From the NCBI RefSeq assembly GCF_001718315.1, contig NZ_CP013364.1, forward strand, positions 1-64,000: 64,000 nucleotides of DNA, read 5' to 3'. Made by a program: the position numbers and the translations under genes. Position 1 is the stretch's first letter, and every line of letters begins with the position of its first letter. This DNA comes from Burkholderia diffusa (GTDB lineage Bacteria > Pseudomonadota > Gammaproteobacteria > Burkholderiales > Burkholderiaceae). Below are positions 53,382 to 60,506 of this stretch, piece after piece. The notes under the pieces were generated by a model. It was given only the letters and a program-made list of their open reading frames with translations. It was not told where the DNA came from and made no database searches.

Positions 53382-54353
53382 TCAATGCGACGACACGAAC
53401 ATCGCATCCTCGAATGCCGCCGGAATCGCGAACTGCGCGCGCATGCGCTTCGTCTCCTGAGCGGGCGTCAGGCCGAACAGCCGCTTGAACTCCCGGCTGA
53501 ACTGCGACGCGCTCGCATAACCGACCGCATGGCCGGCCGCCTCCGCGGTCAGGTCCTGGCGCACCATCAACAGGCGCGCCTGATGCAGCCGCGTCGACTT
53601 CAGGTACTGCATCGGCGACACCTGCGTGACCGCCTTGAAGTGGCTATGGAAGCTCGGCACGCTCATGCCGGCTTCGTCGGCCAGTTGCGTCACGTCGAGC
53701 GCCTGCGCGTAGCCGGCGTGGATCAGGCGCAAGGCGCGACCGATCCGGCCGAACTGCCCGCGCATCGCCAGCGCGTTTCTCATCGCGCTGCCTTGCGCGC
53801 CCGTGAGCACGCGGAAATACAGTTCGCGCAGCAACCCGGGGCCGAGTACCGCCGCTTCGAGCGGCCGATGCATCGCCTCGACGAAACGCAGCACGGTCGC
53901 ATGCATCGCGGCGTCCATCTGCGTCGACATCATGCTTCGCGGCGCCTGCACGGGTTCGGGGATCCCCTCGCGATCGATCTGCGCGGCCAGTTCGGCGGCC
54001 ATCGGGAAATCGAGGTGCAGATACAGCGCGAGCAGCGGATGCTCCGCCGTTGCATCGGTTTCCATGCTGAACGGCACGGGCACCGATACGGCCAGATAGT
54101 GGTCCTCGTCGTACAGATAGCGTTCGCCCCCGAAATAACCGCGCTTGCTTCCCTGGCACACGATCACGATGCCCGGGTCGTACAGCACCGGCGTGCGGGA
54201 TAGCGCGCGGTTCGAACGCAGGATGCGCACGCTCGGCAGCGCGGTCAGGTTATAGCCTTCGTCCGGCGCCAGCGCATGCAGCAACGCGATCAGGCGTTGG
54301 CGGCTGAGCGCGGGCGGCAACGGCGAGCAGGACGAGGAGGGTGCGGCGCTCAT
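53382..54353 (-). CDS. AraC-family regulator (AraC_N type)
   Basis: 323 residues from ATG 54353 (a TTG four codons earlier is possible). The N-terminal AraC_N cupin-like domain has VLYDPGIVIVCQGSKRGYFGGERYLYDEDHYLAVSVPVPF, a stretch conserved in this subfamily. The C-terminal HTH pair is VTQLADEAGMSVPSFHSHFKAVTQVSPMQYLKSTRLHQAR and AAGHAVGYASASQFSREFKRLFGLTPAQE. This subfamily often sits divergent from an SDR gene, as here (54448), and is thought to control it. Confidence 0.88.
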   Translation of the reverse strand: MSAAPSSSCSPLPPALSRQRLIALLHALAPDEGYNLTALPSVRILRSNRALSRTPVLYDPGIVIVCQGSKRGYFGGERYLYDEDHYLAVSVPVPFSMETDATAEHPLLALYLHLDFPMAAELAAQIDREGIPEPVQAPRSMMSTQMDAAMHATVLRFVEAMHRPLEAAVLGPGLLRELYFRVLTGAQGSAMRNALAMRGQFGRIGRALRLIHAGYAQALDVTQLADEAGMSVPSFHSHFKAVTQVSPMQYLKSTRLHQARLLMVRQDLTAEAAGHAVGYASASQFSREFKRLFGLTPAQETKRMRAQFAIPAAFEDAMFVSSH

Positions 54354-54447
54354 AGTTTCAGGCAAGAAATTAAGCTGAATCGGGCTTATTCGGCGTGGTT
54401 CGCAAGACTAGTATGCATGCTTCGATCGACATTCGGGAGAGGCTCAC

Positions 54448-55146
54448 ATGGCATCCGGCAACATCATGCTCATCACCGGCGTCAGCAGCGGCTTCGGCCG
54501 CGCGCTCGCGCAAGCGGCGCTGGCCGCCGGTCATACGGTGGTCGGCACCGTGAGAAGCGAAGCGGCAAAACGGGCGTTCGAGGCGCTGTCCCCGCATGCG
54601 GCCATCGGGCGCGTGCTCGACGTGACCGACTTCGCGCGCATCGACGGCGCCGTCGCGATGATGAAGGCCGTCGTGCCGTTCATGCGGAAACGCGGGCGCG
54701 GCCGCATCCTGAACATCACGTCGATGGGCGGCCACATCACGATGCCGGGCATTGCCTATTACTGCGGCAGCAAATTCGCGCTGGAAGGGATTTCCGAGAC
54801 GCTCGGCAAGGAGCTCGAGCCGTTCGGCATCGCGGTGACCGCGGTGGCGCCGGGCTCGTTCCGCACCGACTGGGCCGGCCGTTCGATGACGCGCACGCCG
54901 CGGTCGATCTCCGATTACGACGCGCTATTCGACCCGATCCGCCAGGCGCGCGAGGCGAAAAGCGGCCGGCAACCGGGCGATCCCGCGAAGGCCGCGCGCG
55001 CGATGCTCGCGGTCATCGAGGCGGACCATCCGCCGGCCCATCTGTTGCTCGGCAGCGATGCGCTCCGGCTCGTGCGCGCCAAGTGGTCGGCGCTGGAAGA
55101 AGAAATCCGCACGTGGGAGGCAGTGACCGTGTCGACCGACGGTTGA
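54448..55146 (+). pseudogene. Classical SDR oxidoreductase with internal in-frame deletion
   Basis: An uninterrupted 232-codon frame. The cofactor motif ITGVSSGFGRAL, the Ser region LNITSMGG, the YYCGSK (YxxxK) site and the C-terminal GSFRTDWAGRSM element are all intact. However, DVTDFARIDG runs directly into AVAMMKAVVPFMRKR at residue ~67. Full-length relatives have ~45 residues here, including the NNAG motif, its catalytic-tetrad Asn and helix 4. The family is normally about 275-280 residues. Reading frame is preserved, but the Rossmann core would be broken, so it is probably inactive. It is divergent from the AraC regulator. Confidence 0.65.
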
Positions 55147-55195
55147 CGCGCGATCGTTCGTATGTGACGAGTCGCATGGTGAGCGGCGTTGTAAG

Positions 55196-55318
55196 TCACG
55201 CGTCCGGTCGCGCGCGCACCGCTTCGAGGTTGTGCCCGTCCGGACCGGTGACCCACGCGGCATGGCAGTTCGCGCGACATTGCCGCACGTCGCGGTTGCC
55301 CTCAGGGGGCCGAAGCAT
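55196..55318 (-). pseudogene. C-terminal remnant of a glyoxalase/VOC-fold gene
   Basis: On the minus strand the frame ending at TGA 55196 reads CRANCHAAWVTGPDGHNLEAV near its end. It matches the C-terminal signature of VOC/glyoxalase-family proteins ((Y/C)HAAFVxDPDGHNxEAV), including the metal Glu. An in-frame ATG at 55316-55318 gives only 40 residues, and nothing upstream resembles the rest of the ~120-130-residue domain. It is interpreted as a truncated relic between the SDR and hydrolase genes. The rest of the 55147-55483 gap shows no gene. Confidence 0.55.
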
Positions 55319-55483
55319 GGCGGCATGCAATTCGCTTCATGACACGGTCGCGGTTTTCCGCTACAACACTGAGGTGCTGCGTCGACCGACGCGGTGTACC
55401 ACCGCGCCGAGGTTCGTCACCGACACCCGCCCGGATGGACGGCCGGCACGCGATGTTCACCTACCCCAAAGGAGCCTGCAGCC

Positions 55484-56320
55484 ATGCCGTACATCACCAC
55501 GAAGGACAACGTCGACATCTTCTACAAGGACTGGGGCCCGAAGGATGCACGGCCGATCATGTTCCACCATGGCTGGCCGCTGTCTTCCGACGACTGGGAT
55601 GCCCAACTGCTGTTCTTCGTTCAGAAGGGCTATCGCGTGGTCGCGCACGATCGCCGCGGCCATGGCCGGTCGGCGCAGGTTTCCGACGGTCACGACATGG
55701 ATCACTACGCGGCGGACGCGTTCGCGGTGGTCGAAGCGCTCGACCTGCGCAACGCGGTCCATATTGGGCATTCGACCGGCGGCGGCGAAGTCGCGCGCTA
55801 CGTGGCCCGGCACGGCGAGCCGGCCGGACGCGTCGCGAAGGCGGTGCTGGTCAGCGCGGTGCCGCCGCTGATGCTGAAGACGGACGCAAATCCGGAAGGC
55901 CTGCCGCTCGAGGTTTTCGACGGCTTCCGCAAGGCGCTCGCCGACAACCGCGCGCAGTTCTTCCTGGACGTGCCCTCGGGCCCGTTCTATGGCTTCAACC
56001 GACCGGGCGCGGTGGTGCACCAGGGCGTGATCCAGAACTGGTGGCGCCAGGGCATGATCGGCGGCGCGAAGGCGCACTACGAAGGCATCAAGGCGTTCTC
56101 GGAAACAGACCAGACCGAAGACCTGCGGTCGATCTCGGTGCCGACGCTCGTGCTGCACGGCGAGGATGACCAGATCGTGCCGATCGCGGATTCGGCGCTG
56201 AAGTCGGTCAAGCTGCTGAAGAACGGCACGCTGAAAACGTATCCGGGCTATTCGCACGGGATGTTGACGGTCAATGCAGACGTTCTGAACGCCGATCTGC
56301 TGGCCTTCATCGAGTCGTAA
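55484..56320 (+). CDS. Alpha/beta hydrolase (non-heme chloroperoxidase/arylesterase type), third copy
   Basis: 278 residues from ATG 55484 with AAAGGAG upstream. Oxyanion-hole segment HHGWP, nucleophile Ser97 in IGHSTGGGEVARY, acid in LHGEDDQIVPIAD and His in GYSHGML. It keeps the AHDRRGHGRS element and the FxGFNRPGA cap segment seen in the copy at 1613, to which it looks closest. It is a cytosolic serine hydrolase/perhydrolase with no signal peptide. Monocistronic, with a hairpin after the stop. Confidence 0.88.
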   Translation: MPYITTKDNVDIFYKDWGPKDARPIMFHHGWPLSSDDWDAQLLFFVQKGYRVVAHDRRGHGRSAQVSDGHDMDHYAADAFAVVEALDLRNAVHIGHSTGGGEVARYVARHGEPAGRVAKAVLVSAVPPLMLKTDANPEGLPLEVFDGFRKALADNRAQFFLDVPSGPFYGFNRPGAVVHQGVIQNWWRQGMIGGAKAHYEGIKAFSETDQTEDLRSISVPTLVLHGEDDQIVPIADSALKSVKLLKNGTLKTYPGYSHGMLTVNADVLNADLLAFIES

Positions 56321-56327
56321 CGCCATC

Positions 56328-56356
56328 GGCGCATGCCCGCTTTCGCGGGCTGCGCC
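56328..56356 (+). terminator. Stem-loop after the third hydrolase gene
   Basis: GGCGCAtGCCCGC and GCGGGCTGCGCC pair around a TTTC loop (core GCCCGC/GCGGGC, 56335-56350), with one bulged base. It lies eight bases past the stop. No T-run. Confidence 0.5.
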
Positions 56357-56533
56357 GAGCTGGCCTGTCACATTGGTCGCCGCGGCTCCGGTTTGCTTCG
56401 GTATCCTGTGCGTCGCACGGAGCGGGGGGCGTGTCGACTTGCGCCTGCGTGGCCTCTTCTTGCTGCTGAGTCGCTGCGCCGCTGCGTCGGCGGCATCACG
56501 CGTGCAGCCAGGGCGCGCCGCACGCGTCACCCA

Positions 56534-57940
56534 TCACGCTTCGTTTGCGGCGCTGTCGCCGACATCGCCTTCGATCGCGGCCATCAGATCGTCGACGCTC
56601 ACCATCAGCGCCCGAACCTGTCGCAGCGATTCGTACTGATGCAGCACCGCGCGCCACGACGGCAGTTCGAGCAGCGCTTGCCAGACTGCGCCGAGGCCGA
56701 GCGGATCGGCATCCGCATGCTGCGCCAGCGCGCTCGCATATTCGAGGCTCGCCGGCGCCGACAGCAACTGCATCCGGCTTGCGGCTCCAAGCAGGCGCGG
56801 CGCAGGATCTGCCGATGCATCGCAGCAGTACAGCACCTCGCGCTGCAGTGCCGCGTCGTCGATCGTCAATGCGTGCAGCGAAGTACCGTGCAGGCGTACC
56901 GCGCCTTCGCGCGTGTCGAACACATAGACGGTGTCCGGATCGGCTTGCGCGAGCAGGCTCAGGCCGCGCAGCAGGCGCGGCAGGTCGGTGGTCGCGGCAT
57001 CCGCGGACGCTTTCGCTTCGACGAGAAACAGGACGTGCCACGCGGCCGACGGATCGTCGCCGCGCGCGCGCACCAGCAACACCGCATCCCACTCGGTTTT
57101 CGCGCGGTCGTGCTTGCCGGGTATCGAGGCCGGCACGCGCATCGACGTGACCACGCGATACGTGCGGTGCGCGTCGCGCGCATCGAGTTGTGCGGCCAGC
57201 GCATCGAGCGCACGCGCGGCCAGCGCTTCGACGGCCGCACCCCGCTGTTGCGACGTGACGCCTTGCGCGACGGCGCGCGCGCTGCCTTCGAGCGGACCCT
57301 GGCGGCTCCATAGCGCGCGGTACTGCCGGACGTCCGGATCCGGCGACAGCGCATCGAGACGCTGCAGCCGGGCGAGCGCGGCGCTCTCCTTCAGTTTGGC
57401 GATGTCCTGTTCGAACGCGGTGTCGGTCGCCATCTCCGGTTGCGCGAGCAAGTGCCGCAGCGCGGCATCGAGATCGTCCCACGACGCGCCGGCCGCTGCC
57501 GCATGCAGCCGCGCGAGCGGCTCGCGTTGCCATGCCTGCGCATGCCGTTCGAGCCGGGCCGGATGCGCGATCGTGTTGACGGCCGAACGCAGCGTGCGCC
57601 GATCCTGCTCGGCATGCGCGGCGAGCGATGCGTATTCGCGCACGGCCGCGACACCATGTCGAAGCACCGCGGCCTGGAATGCGGGGTCGCCGGATTGCGC
57701 GTCCATCGCGTCGCCGATCATCCGCGCGAGCGCGTCGATGAAACGCCGTTGCAATGCCGGGGCGGGCGTGAGGCCGTCGGCCTGCATCCGGCGCGCTTCC
57801 TCGATCACGATGGCGATGAGGGCGGCTGGGTTCGTGGCGTCGGTCAGCGACGATCCGCGCACGAACGGCGGCAGCCGATAGCGGCGATCGACGGTTCTCA
57901 GGACTTCGTCCAGCAGGGCAGGCAACGGGGTCGGCGGCAT
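56534..57940 (-). CDS. Hypothetical protein with PD-(D/E)XK nuclease-like motif
   Basis: 468 residues from ATG 57940; no family name recognised. The first ~230 residues are helical, Ala/Arg-rich and contain few conserved-looking points. Residues ~232-310 show RGAAVEALAARAL (Glu238), then TEWDAVLLVRA (Asp285) and WHVLFLVEAKASAD (Glu308-x-Lys310). This E...D-x22-E-x-K order, with hydrophobic strands before each acidic residue, is how PD-(D/E)XK phosphodiesterase folds look. A C-terminal ~150 residues are mixed alpha/beta (DTVYVFDTREGAVRLHG). It stands alone between a hydrolase and a hydratase gene. Nuclease activity is inference. Confidence 0.55.
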   Translation of the reverse strand: MPPTPLPALLDEVLRTVDRRYRLPPFVRGSSLTDATNPAALIAIVIEEARRMQADGLTPAPALQRRFIDALARMIGDAMDAQSGDPAFQAAVLRHGVAAVREYASLAAHAEQDRRTLRSAVNTIAHPARLERHAQAWQREPLARLHAAAAGASWDDLDAALRHLLAQPEMATDTAFEQDIAKLKESAALARLQRLDALSPDPDVRQYRALWSRQGPLEGSARAVAQGVTSQQRGAAVEALAARALDALAAQLDARDAHRTYRVVTSMRVPASIPGKHDRAKTEWDAVLLVRARGDDPSAAWHVLFLVEAKASADAATTDLPRLLRGLSLLAQADPDTVYVFDTREGAVRLHGTSLHALTIDDAALQREVLYCCDASADPAPRLLGAASRMQLLSAPASLEYASALAQHADADPLGLGAVWQALLELPSWRAVLHQYESLRQVRALMVSVDDLMAAIEGDVGDSAANEA

Positions 57941-58071
57941 GGCGAATGGCGAGAGAGGCACGCGGTTCGTGCGTGACGGGCGATGTGCAACGGTATCACG
58001 CAGCGCCGGAAGCCGGGCCCGGCGGCGGCCTGCGCCGTGATTTACGCACAGGCCGCCGCCGCCGTTGAACG

Positions 58072-58833
58072 TCAGGCCGTCAGCGTCACCGACAGGCTGC
58101 CGAGTTCGCCGAAGCGCACCGTCAGCACATCGCCGAGCGGTACGTCGATCGCGCCCGCATACGAGCCGGTCGTCACGATTTGGCCGGCACGGGCGCCGTC
58201 GCCGCGCGATGCGAGGAAATTGACGAGCCATACGAGCGGCTTGAGCGGATCGCCGTCCGGATGACGGCCGTCGATCGTGCGATTCAGCGCGCCCTCGAAC
58301 GACAGCGCGAGTGTCTCGAGCGGCACGTTCAATCCGTCGGGCACGACGGGGCCCACGCACAATCCCTGGTTGAACTGCCCATCGGCGAGCAGTTCGAACT
58401 TCGACGCGCGTGCGGGCTCCGCATAGCGGCAACCCAGCACCTCGAGCACGATGCGCACTTCGCGAATCGCGCCGCGCACGTCGTTCTCGTCGTATGGCTG
58501 CGCGCGGGCAGGCAGGTCGCGATCGAGCACAAACGCGATCTCCGGCTCGATCCGCACGATCGGCCCGCCTACGACGCGGTATGGCGCATCGGCTTCGCGG
58601 ATCGTCGACGCGAAGATCGGCGCGACGATCACGCGATCCGGCGGCGGCAGCGCGCATTTCCATCCACCGATGGCTTCGCCGAGCAGGTCGGCGACGCGAT
58701 GCTGGATCGCCAGCGCGGTATCGACGCTCTCGGGGCGCAAGGCGTCGGGCAGCAGGGGGCCGGGCACGCCGGCATGGCGGGCGGCGACGAGATGCTGGGC
58801 GGCGCCGTCCACGCGTTCGGTAGTCGTTGTCAT
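58072..58833 (-). CDS. 2-keto-4-pentenoate hydratase / fumarylacetoacetase-like protein
   Basis: 253 residues from ATG 58833, with no strong ribosome-binding site. MhpD/HpaH-type features: LAIQHRVADLLGEAIGGWKCAL, APIFASTI, IVRIEPEIAFVLDRDLPAR with the metal Glu-x-Glu pair, SKFELLADGQFNQGLCVGP and GDVLTVRFGELGSLSVTL at the C-terminus. These are Mg-dependent hydratases or decarboxylases of 2-hydroxypentadienoate-type intermediates from aromatic meta-cleavage. No other meta-pathway gene is present here, so the actual substrate is open. Confidence 0.8.
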   Translation of the reverse strand: MTTTTERVDGAAQHLVAARHAGVPGPLLPDALRPESVDTALAIQHRVADLLGEAIGGWKCALPPPDRVIVAPIFASTIREADAPYRVVGGPIVRIEPEIAFVLDRDLPARAQPYDENDVRGAIREVRIVLEVLGCRYAEPARASKFELLADGQFNQGLCVGPVVPDGLNVPLETLALSFEGALNRTIDGRHPDGDPLKPLVWLVNFLASRGDGARAGQIVTTGSYAGAIDVPLGDVLTVRFGELGSLSVTLTA

Positions 58834-59001
58834 GTCGGTTGAGCGAATTGAAAGTGAGCCGGCAAAAAAGGGCCGGACGAGGGTTGCAACGTCGATGATA
58901 GCGCCTTCGGCGGCATGGCCGCCCGGTCGCACGGCGCGGCCTGCGGGCGGCGCGCCGTCTTGCGCGTGGCGCTTTGCCGCACGCCGCATTTTTGGCGAGC
59001 C

Positions 59002-59015
59002 TTGATCGCCGTCAA
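59002..59015 (+). promoter_or_regulatory. FNR/ANR-like box upstream of the universal stress gene
   Basis: TTGAT-CGCC-GTCAA, nine of ten matches to TTGAT-N4-ATCAA. A -10-like GATGAT lies at 59037-59042, which places the box at about -41.5, as in class II FNR-activated promoters. The downstream start codon is at 59096. Confidence 0.6.
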
Positions 59016-59095
59016 GCTTTGAGCCGGCCGTCCGCCGATGATGGGGACATGGCCGCACGCGACCGCGCGCGGCAACTCACCCCAGCGAGGTTCGC

Positions 59096-59575
59096 ATGTA
59101 CAAGAAGATCATGGTGGCCGTCGACGGCAGCGCTTCGTCGAAACAGGCGCTTGCCGAGGCAGTGAAGGTGGCGCTGGCGGGCGACGCGCACGTCAGCGTC
59201 GTGTACGTCGTCGACAAGTCGGTGCTGTTCACGTACGCGGGGCGTTTCGATCCGCATGCGCTGCTCGAGGAAATCCGCGACGACGGGCGCAAGGTGCTGC
59301 GTGAAGCCGAACAGGTCATCGCGCGGGCCGGTGCGAAGGGCGAGGCCGAACTCGTCGAAACCGAGAGCATCGGCGAGGACGTCGCGGAACGCCTGCAGCG
59401 TTACGTGAAGGAGCGCGGGATCGATCTCGCGGTGGTCGGCACGCACGGGCGGCGCGGCATCCGGCGCGTACTGCTCGGCAGCGTCGCCGAGCGCTTCGTG
59501 CGTGGCTCGAAGTGCCCGGTGCTGCTGATTCGCGGCGACGATGCGGGCGAGCCGGCTTCCGCCGCGGCAGCCTGA
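59096..59575 (+). CDS. Universal stress protein (UspA family)
   Basis: 159 residues. Usp fold with MYKKIMVAVDGSASSKQALAEAV at the N-terminus and the ATP-binding motif VVGTHGRRGIRRVLLGSVAERFVRGSKCPVLLIRG (G-x2-G-x9-GS) at the C-terminus, so it is of the nucleotide-binding type. An FNR-like box precedes it and narG follows, which suggests induction at low oxygen. The small membrane protein gene starts 15 bases downstream and is probably cotranscribed. Confidence 0.92.
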   Translation: MYKKIMVAVDGSASSKQALAEAVKVALAGDAHVSVVYVVDKSVLFTYAGRFDPHALLEEIRDDGRKVLREAEQVIARAGAKGEAELVETESIGEDVAERLQRYVKERGIDLAVVGTHGRRGIRRVLLGSVAERFVRGSKCPVLLIRGDDAGEPASAAAA

Positions 59576-59590
59576 CGCGGCGGGCGCGCG

Positions 59591-59782
59591 ATGATACGTC
59601 GTCAATACCGGATCGTCGTCGCGGCGATCGCCGTGTTCGTGTCGCTCGCGGGGATGATGGCCGTGGTGACCGGCCTGCTGTTCGACGAAACGATCGCGCT
59701 GCGCGGCGGCGCGGTCGCGCTGATCGTCGGCGTGGCCTGCTTTGTCGTGATGCTCAACCCGGGGCCGAAGGGCGAGGGATGA
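59591..59782 (+). CDS. Small membrane protein, DUF2964-like
   Basis: 63 residues, two predicted TM helices (IVVAAIAVFVSLAGMMAVVTGLLF and GGAVALIVGVACFVVMLNP) with a short charged turn. It resembles Burkholderia DUF2964 proteins as I remember them; function unknown. Fifteen bases after the stress protein, hence likely the same transcript. Confidence 0.6.
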   Translation: MIRRQYRIVVAAIAVFVSLAGMMAVVTGLLFDETIALRGGAVALIVGVACFVVMLNPGPKGEG

Positions 59783-60336
59783 CGTGCGGCGCGCGTCGGT
59801 TCCGCCGCTCGGCGGTGCCCGGCGCGCGTGGTTCTTGCTCGCCATGCCGCCGCTTCTGCGGGCCCACGCCCATTTGCCGCACCCGGCGCATTCGCGTCGT
59901 TTCTCTCCAGCCGCCGTTGTGCGCTGCTTCGACACCTCGGTCGCACAGCGTTTCTCTGCCGTATCTCCCTTGAATACCTGACGGCGTCGCACATTTCGTC
60001 GCGACGCAGGCGCGGCCGTTGCCGCCGAGTGCGAAATGCGTCGTTCGCGCCGAAGGGCGCGACAAAGCGCGTCACGTCACGTCATGAAAATGCGCTTTCC
60101 ATATGCAATGGCGTGACCGACCGGCGGTCGGAATGACGTCGACGTGTTGCGCATTCCTCAATAAACGAACCGGCGCAGGCAGGCGATTTCCGCCGGCAGT
60201 CGCCGGTCATTCGATGCTGCGCGGCGCATGGGGGGCACGCGCGAAACCGCGATTGCCCGCACTTCGCACCTCGCATGGCTGACGTCACCCGGCATCGTTC
60301 CCCATTTAGTGGCGTTGCGCACCGATGAAAGATATC

Positions 60337-60350
60337 GTGATTTGTATCAA
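60337..60350 (+). promoter_or_regulatory. FNR/ANR-like box upstream of narG
   Basis: GTGAT-TTGT-ATCAA, nine of ten matches to TTGAT-N4-ATCAA. GACAAT at 60373-60378 fits a -10 hexamer, putting the box centre near -41.5 and the start near 60385. The leader to ATG 60507 would be about 120 bases. Confidence 0.65.
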
Positions 60351-60412
60351 GTCGTGATACGTCGATCCGAAAGACAATCGATTTGACCCGGGCGGAAAGC
60401 CTGAGAAAAGAC

Positions 60413-60453
60413 GGAATACCGAAAATCCGATCGTCCTTTACAACCGGTATTCC
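60413..60453 (+). repeat. Inverted repeat in the predicted narG leader
   Basis: GGAATACCG (60413-60421) and CGGTATTCC (60445-60453) are perfect 9-base complements separated by 23 bases. They lie downstream of the predicted transcription start, so they could fold in the RNA or bind a dimeric regulator. NarL-type heptamers were considered but do not match well. Confidence 0.5.
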
Positions 60454-60506
60454 ACCTCCTTAAATAATCAGGGTCTGCCAAAAGACCGGAAAAAAACGAG
60501 ATCCCC

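Larger units (their letters stand above)
59783..60506. promoter_or_regulatory. narG upstream control region
   Basis: 724 bases without a supported gene. The first ~500 bases are ordinary GC-rich sequence with no recognisable frame. From about 60300 the sequence turns A+T-rich and carries an FNR-like box (60337), a -10-like element and a leader inverted repeat (60413-60453), described separately. Confidence 0.5.

Noticed and set aside
56534..57940. Calling a defence system from the nuclease-like protein
   Set aside because: It has no partner gene (methylase, ATPase, toxin-antitoxin or reverse transcriptase) next to it, and the fold assignment is motif-based only.
60413..60453. NarL heptamer sites in the narG leader
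   Set aside because: TACCGAA and TATTCCA do not fit TACYYMT well enough; only the inverted repeat is reported.
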